A stretch of 64,000 nucleotides of DNA. Origin: Argopecten irradians (Eukaryota > Mollusca > Bivalvia > Pectinida > Pectinidae). The notes beneath the pieces were generated by a model. It did not search any database and had not been told where the DNA came from. It was given only the letters and a program-made list of their open reading frames with translations. This document shows positions 10,578 to 24,000 of the stretch, piece by piece. The position numbers and the translations under genes were made by a program. Each line of letters begins with the position of its first letter. Within the stretch, counting starts at the first letter, position 1. The DNA lies in NCBI RefSeq assembly GCF_041381155.1, contig NC_091137.1:20381655-20445654 (forward strand), written 5' to 3'.

Positions 10578-12465
10578 TTCCCTAGATGTATCCAAATCAT
10601 ATTTATGATAAAGTATTATCGGGAAAATATAACATCGAACATCATAAGAATTGTACAGTTGTCTTCCTTGTGAACAGGACCAGCTGGGATCCACTTTAGA
10701 TTGGAAGATAAGGCAGCAGCTCCGATAATAGATCATGACTGCCAAGATCTCCATGACCATAGCTCTGATTAATTCTACAGAGCATACAGTGTTTATTGAT
10801 AAGTATTCTCTAGTCAAGTTAATTGTATCATACGGGTTAATGAGTCACTAAGAGCATCTCATAATGGTTTTTACTCGTGAACGTTGCAAAAAGTAGTTTT
10901 ATACTCCAAACTGGATTTGATGAGATAAAAGAAGGAAAAGTGGAAACAAACATCCATTCGATCATCGGTATTCAATTCAAGATCTAGTTACATGCAAAAC
11001 GACCGGGAAGTTCCATGATGACGGTACCATGATACATATTTTCCAATTTATCCGGATATCAACGGATATGTCATAGTTGAAACCATGCATGAGCAACATA
11101 TGCTTATATGCAAACACATGAAATGGTCAAACATTATCACTAGATCATCCGTGACAAAACCTAGAAGTTAAATCCTAAAGCCACCTACCTCCAGGCAGTG
11201 GAATCAACTTTTGAAAGCAGGTAACGCATAATAAACAAACAAGACTACGATGGCCCACACACGCCTTGTCAATATACACTTAAACAACATAGTTTTGACA
11301 GTAGTTTCACACAAAAACGTTGTCAGCAACCACAAAAGGCTAAGCAGTCGATTTTTTCTCGACAGAATACTACTACCACATTCTTATATGATTTCCAACG
11401 TGGAACAACACGATACATATTACATTTTACAAAAGCATATATGTGCGATTTAAATGTGTTTTTTTTATTACACAAGTTTGACGTAAAACTACATATACAT
11501 AAAATGTATGGAAGAGATTGTGTGGTTTGTTGCAAGGCATGATGTCCCTTGTCACATTGTAAGCTTGTAAACTTATGTAAAGATACAGGTCGGGAATATC
11601 AGGCCATAGCTTGTGAATCCTATGCCACCAAGGGTTTTGCATGTCCAGTTTATTACTTTTTTTTCAATGTCAATTTGTTATGAACCGTTTGCAAATTCTC
11701 TGTAACACATCTGACATAACTTCGTGTAACTTATTGTGAAGTTTGATTTACAATATCTTTTATCAAATATATACAATGGGATCGGGCTCAAGTTGTCCAA
11801 GGTAATGCACGCAGGCAGAGTTTGTCTCTATATCCATATCAAATATATTATGGTTGATGTACGTGTCAACATTTTCTCAAACCTCAATCCAAATCATTTC
11901 TATCTATGTTCATACGGTCACTAGCTTCTAAAAATCACTCCATTCCTTTTTCCAGAAGGATGATCCGTCTGTCCCATGGCGGTCCTCGGACTCTGTAGAT
12001 GAATCATGTCTGCTACTCTTCTTGTTTTTTTCTTTGTTTCTTCATTTAATTTCTTGATCTCTTTCAAGTTTTGTTGAGACATTCCGGATGCTTAATTGTA
12101 AAGTGGTGTTCTTGAATATGGGTTTCTTTGTATCTAAGCAGTCCAGAGTAATACGTGTGGGTCTGTTTACTCCCGCGAGTAATTGGAACAGAACTTTGAT
12201 GCTGGCAGTCCCCTAGTTACGGTTCCCCGGAGCTCATGGTTTTGCCCCCCCCCCCCTTATTTTTCTTCATTCTTCATTTACATGCCCTCCTTTTAGCAAT
12301 ATTTCAATGTTCTTTTCAGCATGTATATAACAGACGTCTTCTGTAATGAATATTTATAACAGAAAAAAATGAATGGCACAGCTGTATATCTTTTGTAAAC
12401 TTCCTATCCAGAGTCAGGTTTCTTCATGTTTAATCATGGCTTTAATATGATTCCGTTTAGATCAC
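10578..12465. other. Upstream region of the sulfotransferase, nothing further recognised
   Basis: Should hold the promoter and 5'UTR of the minus-strand sulfotransferase. I see no motif that decides the start site. A poly-C tract of 12 lies at about 12246-12257. Confidence 0.4.
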
Positions 12466-12473
12466 TTATTTTA

Positions 12474-13085
12474 GCTCACCTGGCCCAAAGGGGGCCAGTG
12501 AGCTTATATCATAGCGTGGCGTCTGTCGTCCGTCCATCCGTCCGTCAACATTTCCTTTTAACATTGGTACAGTACTGTACTTGTCATAGAAGTTCTATGC
12601 GGATTGTAACCAAATTTAACCAAATTTGGCCATAAACATCCTTGGGGAAAGAGAATAGAGTTCGTATACATTTTTTAAATGACCCTAGGAGAATGAGGTG
12701 CGTGGCCTAATAGGGGAAACAGAGAAAAATCCTTTAAATTGCTACTAATCATAGAGTTCTACATTTATCTGTATTTTAATCAGATTGGGGAGACGGGATG
12801 ATAGAGTTTGTATAAATTTTGGTTCCGACCCCCCGGGGCAGGAGGGGCGGGACCCAATGAGGAATTAGAGGTACAGTAAATTCTTTAAATGTACACAAGT
12901 TTATAATGCGATGAATCACCTTTGATCAGAAATTTTAACATTCGTGGGGGAACGGGAACAGATACAACTAACTTGTATACATTTTCGCTCTAATTCCGGA
13001 GCAGAAACAGCGGGGTCCAATAAAAAAATTAGAGGTAAATTTTTAAATTCCTTAAGAAAAGAAACAATGACCATGTTGTTGTATT
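12474..13085 (-). mobile_element. Left part of a third hairpin-capped Helitron-like element
   Basis: Begins TTTTAGCTCAC-c-TGGCCC-aaag-GGGGCCA-GTGAGCT, then GTCGTCCGTCCATCCGTCCGTC and degenerate core repeats with CCCCCGGGGCAGGAGGGGCG. On the minus strand the terminus is hairpin plus CTAAAA. The matching opposite cap (CATGGGCCTCTTGTT) is seen only at about 16648-16662, so the element may have been opened by later insertions. Confidence 0.55.
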
Positions 13086-13089
13086 CAGA

Positions 13090-13400
13090 GCAGTACAAGG
13101 CCGTTTTCGTTCATTCGGAACAACCGGTTCGACCGTTGGTTAAAGTCATTATTTTAAGTATAAATCCTGACGAACCTGCATTTTTTTTATACAGTCCTGT
13201 AAGGACTTGATCAAGGCTCGTCTGAAAACAATATAAAATCACCAGGTCCGTCTTTAATTAATACACGAACAACTAGGTCCAACCAGTCAAACCGCACAAT
13301 CGAAAAAAGCCCAAGTAAATTTTAGCATTACAAACCAGGGTCGTTTTCGATTGACTGTTTGACTGGTTGGACCATGTTGTTCGTTTATATAAATGTGTAA
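13090..13400. repeat. Inverted-repeat element, GGCCGTTTTCG family (copy 1)
   Basis: AAGGCCGTTTTCGTTCATTC with GGAACAACCGGTTCGAC opens the unit. The segment AACAACTAGGTCCAACCAGTCAAA (read in two parts) ending CAATCGAAAA at about 13306 is followed by its reverse complement from TCGTTTTCGATTGACTG at 13333. Further copies are at 13816-13860, 16285-16465 and, inverted, 16570-16645. Confidence 0.6.
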
Positions 13401-13449
13401 AAGGAGTGGGTCGGTGTGACTTGTACATAGTGTTAAATAATAAATACGG

Positions 13450-13830
13450 TCTCTGTCGCTCACCTTGGCTCAGTCGGTAGAGGGGTCATGTCCAGGTGAC
13501 CTTTGGAAATGGCCAATCAAATTGCTACTTGCAAAATTTCAGGGACGAAATAGTTTAAAAAACTGTCAGAATTATTTTGGTTTACGTAGTCATTTCGCCC
13601 TAAGAGCACAATAAAGCTAATTGTATATGTATACTGGGACGAAATATCGTTTTCAATGCATGTGACAAGGTGTAGAAAATCTATCTTATATGAAGACCAC
13701 GTGGTACAAAGGTCATCTGGACGTGACCCCCATGGGATATTGTCAGATGCTTTATATAACGGAGTGGATATAAGGATCTGTATTTTAATCAGATTGATTT
13801 CCAAGCCAGAGACCATATGGCCGTTTTCGT
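13450..13830 (+). repeat. SINE-like repeat with a tRNA-like A box
   Basis: TTGGCTCAGTCGGTAGAG at about 13464-13482 fits a tRNA A box. The body, GGGGTCATGTCCAGGTGACC and then ACGTAGTCATTTCGCC, GGGACGAAAT and AAAGGTCATCTGGACGTGA, is shared in the same order with 35611-35900. The B box is not intact here. Probably an old tRNA-derived element, not a functional tRNA gene. Confidence 0.45.
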
Positions 13831-13969
13831 TTATTCAGAACAACCGGTTCGACAAATACAACAAATAGAAAAAACTCAACGCAGAGCAGCAAGATATGAA
13901 CACAACAGATACTGTATCATAACACTTCTTCAGTCTCAGACATGTTACACACACTCCAATGGCCAACAC

Positions 13970-14500
13970 CAGGGGCGGATTTAGGTTTTGAGGTTAGAGG
14001 GGGCGTGGGACAAAGCAAATCAGGCGAGGGGTCTGGGGGCCGCCTAGGCCCCCAGAAGCTCTCGAATAAATGGTGCAAAATCCTGCATTCTGAGGATTTC
14101 ATGAACACATTTTCCAGAAAATAATTGAAGCCATTTAAGGATGTTTATTTATGGTTTTCGTGTCAAGTGTCATATTTTTTATTTGAAGTTTTGATTTATT
14201 TATTTTTTTACTTACAGAATTGCAATATCAAAATCTTAATATTTATATGGACATAAAGCGAAGAAGGGCGGGGGTCTGGGGGCCGCCTAGGCCCCCAGAA
14301 GCCCTCGAATAAATGTACACTTTTTCCAAAAAATAATTGAAGCCATGTAAAAATGTTCGTTTATTATTTTTGATGTCTAATGTCATATTTTGAATACAAA
14401 GTTACAGAATTGCACTGCCTAAAATCTGAATATCTATTCATAGAGGCACGAAGCAAAGAAAAGGATGGGGGTCTGGGGGCCGCCTAGAACGAATATACGT
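13970..14500. repeat. GC-rich interspersed repeat, unit about 200-240 bp
   Basis: Starts CAGGGGCGGATTTAGG, which resembles hAT-type transposon ends. The palindromic block GGGGGCCGCCTAGGCCCCC followed by AGAAGC(T/C)CTCGAATAAATG occurs at about 14034-14075 and again at 14277-14314, with a third truncated block at 14469-14488. A decayed relative is at about 15020-15060. Confidence 0.55.
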
Positions 14501-15640
14501 ACTCGGCCTACTATGTCTTTAGGCCGGGTACGAATTGGACCCTATGTATCGTAGTGGAGCACTGCCTCCGAAAATCACTCGGCCACAGTTTTTCATACTT
14601 TTTTGAAGGTTTTGAAGTAATAGGGAACAATTGTAGCTCTAAAGAAGACACCATTTTCAGTCTAAAAGTCTTTTGAGCTACAATATTGCAGCTAGGGGTC
14701 GCCTATCGAAGGTTTTTATAGGACTAATGAAAGTGTATGTGAACTTTTTTTAACGATATAAGCTTTTACTTTTATACATTATCTCTCAGATTAGATAATT
14801 CATTTTCCCTAACTTACACAATCTTCATAATTCGTGTATTGGACAATGAAAGAAAAGAAGGCCAGTGGTCTTGTCTATGGCCATACGGTGCCAGGAACCA
14901 TTGCTATCATCCTGTTTTCTAATAGGGAGCCTTTTGTCATGTGCATTAATTTTTTAACATCGTTTGCCTATCTTATAACATTATCATTAAGATATGTTTT
15001 TATTGAAACAAAAAAGGAAGGCATCTGGCCATGGGGTGCACCTAGACCCTAGAAGCTCTCATTCTCTGTCGCATTCCACTTTTTTCTTTACAAACATTTT
15101 CTTAGGACAAATAAAAGGCTTCTAGAAGCATTCGGCGTCAGTAGTGATCTTGTAACTGGCGTTTTGAAAGTACGCACACATTTGTGAATTGATAGTAGGA
15201 TTTAATACAGGACTTTAATGCTGATTCAAAAATGTGTAATATATCATTTACAACCTGGAAAACGAAGGGCATGACATATAGTCAACCAACGAAGACTCAT
15301 GGCCAGCTACAATTCCTTCCACCCACCCCCTCCCCATTTTCTTTTATTGCTAAGGATATCGAGATATAACCTGTCAATATTGAATATTAATGACAATATC
15401 ATTATCATTCAACGATATTATTTTATCGTTTTTTTTTTGTTTTTTTTTTTAAAGTAAATACTTGAAGGGATTTACATTGTACCTTTTAAGCGATGGAGAT
15501 AAAACCTTAACTTACACGAAAAAAAATATATAATTATTCCATTGCGCCTGGATACAAGTATGTTCATGCATGTATGTACCACAAAGTCGAATACATTTAG
15601 ATTTTAAAATGATAACATCAAACGGTAAAGGTAGGATATG
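14500..15640. other. Intergenic, no gene recognised
   Basis: Contains a repeat fragment near 15020-15060 and T-rich runs at 15430-15460. No exon-like sequence is supported. Confidence 0.4.
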
Positions 15641-15795
15641 GAGCTTTCTGTCTAATTCCCACTCTATATCTAATTCCTTAATTTTTTCCCTTTCTCCCTC
15701 TTTTTTTTTTTCTTTCTTCCTTCTTTTCCTTCCTTCCCCTCTTTCTTTTCCCTTCTTTTTCCTTTTTCTTTTTTTTTCTCTCTCCTATTTTAGGG
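15640..15795. repeat. Polypyrimidine tract
   Basis: About 130 bases almost entirely C and T (CCCTTTCTCCCTC, TTCCTTCCCCTCTTTC and similar). Directly upstream of a non-LTR retrotransposon remnant. Confidence 0.9.
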
Positions 15796-15819
15796 GGGGC
15801 GTACGCCGGATCCGCGCAT

Positions 15820-16282
15820 GAACACTACAAACACGCCGTCTACAATCACGACTCATCCTCCTATATAAAATCACACACCATCTCGTTGCCATCAACCCAG
15901 AACAATACCTAACACCTGTAGACACCCGCACTAGACACGCACACACATCCCTATGCATACAGACACATCGCAGCCAAAAAGGATACATTTAAGTACTCCT
16001 TTTTCCCCACACACTGGAATCTCCTCCCTGTTGCAACAGTACAAAACACTACATTGGAGGGCTTCAAGGCAAACATAAACAACGTAGCCCTTGAAGCCCC
16101 CACTCACAAATAAGCACCTCTTTTTATCATGTTTTTAACCTACCTACTTTTATCTATTCCAGCACCAGAAGAGAGAAAAAAATGCACTGTATATAACCCC
16201 TTCCCCCACGCCACTGAGCCGATCACCTCACCTAAAATCGTCAATATTGACGGATGGTGATACACCAAAGAAGAAGAAGACC
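15820..16282 (+). mobile_element. 5'-truncated non-LTR retrotransposon 3' end (frameshifted)
   Basis: Translation shows LQTRRLQSRLILLYKITHHL then TPVDTRTRHAH in one frame. A one-base shift near 15955 leads into KYSFFPTHWNLLPVATVQNT followed by TLEGFKANINNVALEAPTHK and a stop at about 16111-16113. The order RR...YKI...L...RTR...K.SFFP.....WN.LP.......S...FK..I is the known C-terminal signature of Jockey/CR1-like reverse transcriptase ORFs. The 3' end is the short tail AAAGAAGAAGAAGA at about 16267-16281. Dead copy. Confidence 0.75.
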
Positions 16283-16284
16283 GT

Positions 16285-16665
16285 TGGTTCATTATTTCAA
16301 GTACATTGTATAAATCCTGACAGACCTGCAGTTTTTGATACAGGCCTGTGATGGCTTTGTCAAGGCTCGTCTGAAAACAATATAAAATCACTAGGTCCGT
16401 CTTTAATTAATAAACGAACAACCATGTCCAACCAGTCAAACCGTATAATCGAAAACGGCCCGGGCCGGCGGGGGGTTCGATTCCTGGTCGGGGCACTCGA
16501 CAGGAATGTGTATTTTCCCTGTTCTTCTATATGAACCTGGTGGGTTTTTTTTTTTTTTTTTTTTGACAAGCCTTGACAAAGCCCTCATATGTCTGTATAA
16601 AAAACTGCAGGTATGTCAACCGAACCGGTTGTTCCGAAGATGCACTGGCATGGGCCTCTTGTTAT
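16285..16665. repeat. Composite: GGCCGTTTTCG repeat, tRNA-like B box, Helitron-like cap
   Basis: 16285-16460 is a second copy of the inverted-repeat family seen at 13.1 kb. GGTTCGATTCCTGG at about 16474 looks like a tRNA B box with a missing A-box half. 16570-16645 is the same inverted-repeat family reversed. The segment ends CATGGGCCTCTTGTT, a right cap that could belong to the element starting at 12474. Confidence 0.5.
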
Positions 16666-18050
16666 TTTAGAGTAACCTCCCTTTGGCTTCCGGTTAAAAT
16701 TATCCAAAACATGGAGAGACTACACCAGACCCTTTTATGAAGTGTGGGGTGCTTATCAGTATGTTTCCATGCATTTCTTAGCAAAAGTAAGTATCGCCGA
16801 TAACACTCAACAGAGTGTTTCTTTACAGAATTGATAATATTTGGTGATTTATCGCATTATATACAGGTCTATAGCGAACGTAAGCAGACGCCTTTCTCAG
16901 CTGATTTCCAGATTTCATCTGTTCATAAACCCACGTTTATCGTGACACGCGTTTCATCTGTTAAAGGTAACTCGTTATAGGAAGTCATCATTGTCGACAG
17001 CCTGGAGATGCTCTTAAGTTTTATCCGATTTCATCTCCCTCATTTCGAAAATCGTTAACATACAACAGTACAAAGTAAGTAGAAAAGGAATACCTTCAGC
17101 ATGTGAAGTAAAATTATTACACTTCGTAGTCTACAGTCAACATTGATTTGTAGGCCATGTTTAAAGTGATTTTTCCAAGTTATTTCCACCTATTCCCTTC
17201 ATGTTAACTCCTTAAGCAGAAATTCAGAACTAGTTTTGAAACAATCTAATTAAAATTGATTAGATTGAGTTTTGAAATTAATTTAGCCAGATGTGTTTTG
17301 TTTAGTCTGCCTATATGACCACGTATATACACTGTATTTACATACATTTGAATGTTCATGATAATAAATGTGGATACTGGAATTTTCACAAAGTGTTTAA
17401 TTCACTTCAGGTCTAAACTTTTCACACGTTTATGGTATGTATCAGTAATAAATTTTGAAAATCACTTGAAAGTGCCCTTAAGTAAAGGCTGATAGTGAAC
17501 TTTTTTTGTTATTTAATTTATTAATCAAACTGATATGCTTACTGCATATTACAAATTGTTTTAATCTAAGGCTTTTGAAAAAGTTAGTTACCTCCTTGTG
17601 ACTCACAATTTACATTATTATGGAATTTAGAGGAAAACCACATACACCATTATGGAATTCAGTGAAAAATAATATTTAAATTATAAAAAGTTATATCAGA
17701 ACACAAACTGTAGTTCTAGGAGGAGACACCTGTAGCTCTGATACAGTTGCTGTCCTGTCTTGTGCCACCAAAAGCTCAGTCTTTGAACTATGGTCAAGGA
17801 AAGGCACACAAAAGCTCTGGCCAGGCCTAATCTTGAATATGCCATGCATTGTGGTTATGGAACTTTTACCTGAAAAAGAGAGAACAAATATAGACGGTTC
17901 TTCTATGTGTATTTAATCTATTATCATGCATCCCAGCCAGTACATGTGTATACATACATAATCTTGCATAAATTTCTGTCTTTCATGAAATAGGCATATG
18001 CATGTTACTAATAGAATGATATCTAATTGATTGATAATAATTTATTACAG
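16666..18050. other. Upstream region of the DIPK1-like gene
   Basis: The ATG at 18053 is preceded immediately by an acceptor (TTTATTACAG at 18041-18050). A non-coding 5' exon must therefore lie upstream in this stretch, but I cannot place it. Small hairpin CAATCTAAT..ATTAGATTG at about 17244-17269. No other gene seen. Confidence 0.45.
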
Positions 18051-18052
18051 GG

Positions 18053-21000
18053 ATGAGGATTTTACTTAGGCCCGCATGCCTACGGAAGACTACATGCCTA
18101 ATCAGAATAGGCTGTAGACCCTCAGACTGGTGGCAGCGGATGTCTTATTACTCAAGTAAACTGGTAAGACTAAAAACTCTTGTTCTTAAATTCATACAGA
18201 CTTTTGTCAAAATTCTAATTTCCTATTGAAAGGAACCATGGACCTTGCTCTTCCTTTTTATTTCATATCTTAAATTCCATAGAAATGTATAGAACTATTT
18301 ACTGAATGTAGTAATTTTGTTCTATGCATGATAAAACAGATGTTGCATGACTATAGTCAGGATAATATAAGATTAGTGTCTATATACTTAGCTTCACTGA
18401 ATACAATATTATTTAGAAATATAGATATAAAAGTTTGTCAAAAATTGATACTCAGAATCAGGATTAATTTGACTGCATTTAAACTATATTGTTATGTTAA
18501 TTAAGTTATAGGATGCAGTGTTCAGAAAAAAATTAACACTAGGAATTATTTCATATACATTTTATATTAAAAAAGACCCCAAAATATTGACTATAATAAT
18601 ATACAGTATACATATAGATGTAAGTATAACTCTAATGGTCCATTTGTATGTTTAAATCTTTATTTTGAGAGTGGCTTACCTGAAATTTGATTTATTATTA
18701 TGGTAAGAGAAAAAGTACATGTGTTTCCCTACAGCTGACTGCAATTGTATGGGTATGTGAGCGTGACCTCTGGAAACTGCTGGTTGGCCTTGCCATTCTT
18801 GTTTTCTTGTTTGTCCTGAGTCTTTGGTATATGTTAAAGGATCCATGTGATACTACCACAGCTACACAACAATTGGTGAGTCATATACATACACGAAAAG
18901 TGATGACACATACACAACCAGTGAGCCAGCTCATAATACAAAACAAATGATTTACATGTTTGCTTACAAATTATGAGTTGTATGTACAAAAAACGAGGTA
19001 TACTTATGATGAGTTACACCAACTTGTGAGTCATATATACACAATAGCCTGTGAGTTTTACTTTATCAAGACAAAAACCGTTAAGTTATGTATATATACA
19101 TACATTTACATGTTTTTACCATAACATGATTTGATGATATAATAATAAAGAGTAAAAGACTCTCCCGGTACACAGGATGATATGTTGCCAACAACAGATA
19201 ACATATATCTTAAATTTTAATCTGATAACAATTTAAGATATAAAAAAAAATCAAACAAAACTATTGAAAGAGAGAAGGTAAAAATGTTATATTACATACT
19301 GATGAGAATTAATCTCTGTTCACCAGTGTGAAGATTATGACAAAGGTTATGCCGCTGGGTTTCTGTGCCATGACTTGTGTATCTCCAAAACGTTTGTTTT
19401 ACCTAAATGTCTTTCCATGTCCAGTGATATCATGGTAAGTTTATATTTCACTTTAGTTTCTGTCAAGTCGTAATACATCTAAGTTTGCCTTGAGGAGAAC
19501 CTCAAGTTTTTATTTCATATTCGGTGTGATAATTATAAACTTACGGTGAAATTTTATTTGTAGCAGTTATAACGAAAGTAAGCATCTTTTGGTTGCTAAA
19601 TTGAGGCCCATATATATATGGCACTTTATTATATTTCCTTTCTTGTTTCTGTTCTTCTGTAAGTTTTTGTGCTTCTCAGGCTTTGCTGTAACATCAAAAC
19701 CTGATACATCCTGAAATATCCATAACTATAATTATGCGGACACAAAAACAAACACAAAAAATCGTTTTCATCAGGGACACATGTAATTGGGGAGCATTAA
19801 TTACTTTTCAGACATTCCATTCAAAGAAGTCCATTGCCAAGTTCAAGGTCCTACCTCCTGGTGAACTGAGAAGGGACAATGATAGCTTTGGGCTGCCATT
19901 CCATTTACGCCCCCTAGAGGGTAAACTTACTAATGATGACTTTCGTCACCTGCTGGAACGCTTCATTACTGCCAAACTTGGACCGGTGGATCTGACGGAA
20001 CTGATGGAGCGCCTGTACAATTTTGCTGATGCTAGTCATGATGGCAAGGTTTGTATAGCATCAACATTAATCCCACATTGGTCTGTTTTAGATCTCAACA
20101 TTAGTGTTAATTTAGGAAGTCTACAGAAATCTTTAAATTAATTGGTTGTGGTACGTGGTGGACGGGCAATCTTAGTGTTGAAATACTGCTCTTTATATAT
20201 CAGTTTAGTTATTTTAATGCCCTATTACAGCGCTGTTACAATAAGCGTAAATGTGACGGCCAGCCTAGTAGGTGGTTTGCTTGATTGGTAGCTAGTCAGG
20301 TTGCATGGTAGCTAGTCAGTTTGCCAACGACATTCAATAAGCTGTGTAAGCACGGCTCTCATTGGCTGTCGCTTCAATGTAGGGGAGGAGCTAAAACAGT
20401 TGGAAATGTCTGTCGTCAATTACTACATAACATGATCGGCATCGTAAGCTTCATAATGTAAAATGGTTACACAAATACATTTTAATTACCTCATTTATAG
20501 ACTCTAAATCAGCGCTAATCTGTGAAGTACGTATAGAAAGAGCTACTGTTGTAGCGGAAAAGTCAGTCAGAAATTGTAAGGAAAAGAAATCACCTGCTTC
20601 TGACTAATTATAACTTTACCGCAAGGTGTGTGAATCCAAATCAGGTACAATGTACAACCGAACATCGTGTCTTGTCAAAATATATTCCGATAAAACACGG
20701 CTTTGACACATACCTGGATGTTAGTAGGGGATGCTATTCCAGCTGTAGGCGTAGATTTTTTTTAGCCCACTAGCCCACCATCATCAGATGGTGGGCTATT
20801 CAAATGGCTTTTTGTCCGTAGTCCGTCGTCCGTCCTTCCGTCCGTCCGTCTGTCCGTCCTTCCGTCCCGTTAACAATTCTTTTTACCGCTATTTCTCAGA
20901 AAGTACTGAAGGGATCTTTCTCAAATTTCATACGTAGGTTCCCCTAGGGCCCCTAGTTGTGCATATTGCATTTTGGGACCAAACGGTCAACAAAATGGCC

Positions 21001-24000
21001 GCCAGGCAGCTATCTTGGATTTTGATAGTTAAAGTTTGTTACCGCTATTTCTCAGAAAGTGCTGAAGGGATCTCTCTCAAATTTCACATGTAGGTTCACC
21101 TAGGGGTTTAGTTGTGTATATTGCATTTTGGGACCAATCGGTCAACAAGATGGCCGACAGGCTGCCATCTTGGATTTTGATAGTCAAAGTTTGTTACCGC
21201 TATTTCTCAGAAAGTACTGAAGGGATTCTTCTCAAATTTCACATGTAGGTTCCCCTAGGGCCCTAGTTGTGCATATTGCATTTTTGGACTGATCGATCAA
21301 CAAGATGGCCGACAGGCCGCCATGCCGCCATCTTGGATTTTGACAATTGAAGTTTGTTACCGCTATTTCTCAGAAAGTACTGAAGGGATCTGTCTCAAAT
21401 TGCATGTGCAGGTTCCTCTAGAGGTCTACTTGTGTATATTGCATTATGGGACCGATCGATGAACAAGATGGCCGACAGGCCGCCATCTTTGATTTAGATA
21501 GTTGAAGCTTGTTACCACTATTGCTCAGAAAGTACTGAAAGGATTCTGTCTTGAATTTCATGTGAAGGTTCCCCTACTGGTCTAGTTGTGCACATAGCAT
21601 TTTGGGACCGATCAGTCAACAAGATGGCCGACAGGCCACCATCTTGGAATTTGACAATTAATGTTTGTTACCGCTATTTCTCAGAAAGTACTGAAGTGAT
21701 CTGTCTCAAATTGTATATGTAAGTTCCCCTAGGACCTTAATTGTGCATATTGCATTTTCGGACTGATTGGTCAAAAAGGTGGCCGGCCGACAGGTAGATT
21801 CATCTTGGATTTTTATTATTGAAGTTTGTTACTGTTTTATATCTCAGAAAGTACTCAATCTAGATCTTTCTCAAATTTTATATGTAGTAAAAGTTTGAAA
21901 AGCAGAGAAAAGATCCCTCTTTCGTTTGTCAGACATAGATCATTCTTTGGTGGGCACCAAGATCCCTCTGGGATCTCTTGTAACTTTGTCACCTGTATTT
22001 AATCAGAGAGATGCATTTGAATCTAGTGTTGACAATTTCTCAGCTAAAATCAACCTACATTTTGTAAACTACCGCCGCGCATGCGCCAACGTCTGAGAAC
22101 ATTACTTCAAATATGAATCAAATTAAATTATAAATATTTAGGCAATGCATTCAAACTCAAAGTCTACAACTAGAATAACATCCCCTACGACATGTAACAT
22201 CCAGGTATGTATCAAAACCGTGTTTGATCGGAACATATTCTGATAAGACATAATATATTGTCAGCCGTACCTGATTTGTCTTTCCACACCAAACGGACCT
22301 TGCAGCGGAAAAGTCAGTCAGAAGGTACAACAGTAGCTAACGCTAGATTCGGCTATGACATTACATGTAACATTAGAATGGATACAATAGATCTAAACCC
22401 AACACATTAATAATCATGATGAAAAGTTTGATCCATTGGAACGTTGGTAGATACATAACGTCACGCTACAGTATGACTACTCCCCGAAGTCGAGAGAAAT
22501 GGCCAATAATTTATGAACAAATCATCCTCAAAACATTCGCTTAAAAAGTGAAACAAAACAATTACGAATTTTTAATACAGTGATTGAATGTATACATTGT
22601 AAAAAATTAAATAGTACACAACGTGATCAAACACATTGTACAACAGAGTCGGGTATGAACATCAAAGATCTGCTGGCTCCGCCTACTTCTCAATGTTGTC
22701 GGCGATCTTGTCAGTCAGAGAGCAATCAGTCGGGCTGCCGATGCTTCAGCCAATCAGTGCCTTCGTTACATGCCACCTAAAATCTAATCTACTGCATCAG
22801 TTACCAGCCTACTAGATCAGCTACCAGCCAATGTGTCTATCGAGTGAATGAATGTAAACAGGAACACTTGTTGTAACGGCGCTGTAACAGCCAGGGTCAT
22901 TTAAGGATGTGCCAGGTGGTGGAGGAAAGCCAAAGACCTAGAGAAAACCACTAGTTAGTAGCTGGCAACTTTCCCACATGGGATTCCCACATGAAATTCC
23001 AACTCGTGACCTTGAGGTGGGTCATTTACCGCATAACAGACGGGTTGAGATACTGCTGTTCATAAAACAGACCAATATTTGTTTATTTGTCTCACATAAT
23101 AATAACTAATACAGTGTTATGTTTTGTAAAACGTTTTTGTTATACTGACATACCGACACTACAAGATATTATGATAATAATGGATGATATTTCAATTTGC
23201 ATTAACATCAAAGGCATTTTATGCCTGCCGTGAAGTGAAGGGGAGGTCATATTCTGTCCCATCTTTTTCTGTCAGGTCATGCTGGACAAAGTCTGCTTTA
23301 CGTCTCATTTCTGTATCATAAGGAAGTGTATGACCATTTTTCTTTAGGATATTTAAAGTATATCTAAATTGAAAAGTAGGTTCATTAGTGTTTATTTTTA
23401 GGTCACCTGAGACGAAGTCTCAAGTGACCTATTCAAATCGCCTTTTGTCCGTCGTCGTCCGTCGTCCGTCGTCGTCGTATGTCCGTAAACAATTTACATT
23501 TTCGACTTCTTCTCCAAAACTGCTGAAGCAATTTCAATGAAATTTTGCACAAACCTTCTAAGGCATAAGGCCAATCAAAATTGTGAATTATATGGTCCCC
23601 ACCCCCCAGGGAGCTATGGGAGGGGCCAAAAGGGGTAAAATTGACTAAAATTTCAAAAATCTTCTTCTCCACTCACAGATGTGATGGAATTAAATACTCT
23701 TCATAGATAGAAAGGTCATAAGGTCCTTTACAAAAATTGTGAATTATATGACCCTGGGGTCTCAGGTTTCCCCCTGGGGAGGGGGTTAAGTTTACTATAG
23801 TTTATATAGGGAAAACACATTTTTGAGTATTATTTGATCATTTGTAATAGGAAATGGGTCAAATATTGTCAGAATTATCAGTATGAGATTGCCATTGAAT
23901 CCTATTAACCAATTTTCCATGACTGACCCCCAGGGGCCTTAGGGGCGTGGTCAAAAGGGGTCAAATAGGCTATATCTTCAAAAATATTCTTCTGAAATTC

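Noticed and set aside
15570-15821. Serine/phenylalanine/leucine-rich open frame
   Set aside because: Translation of a polypyrimidine tract.
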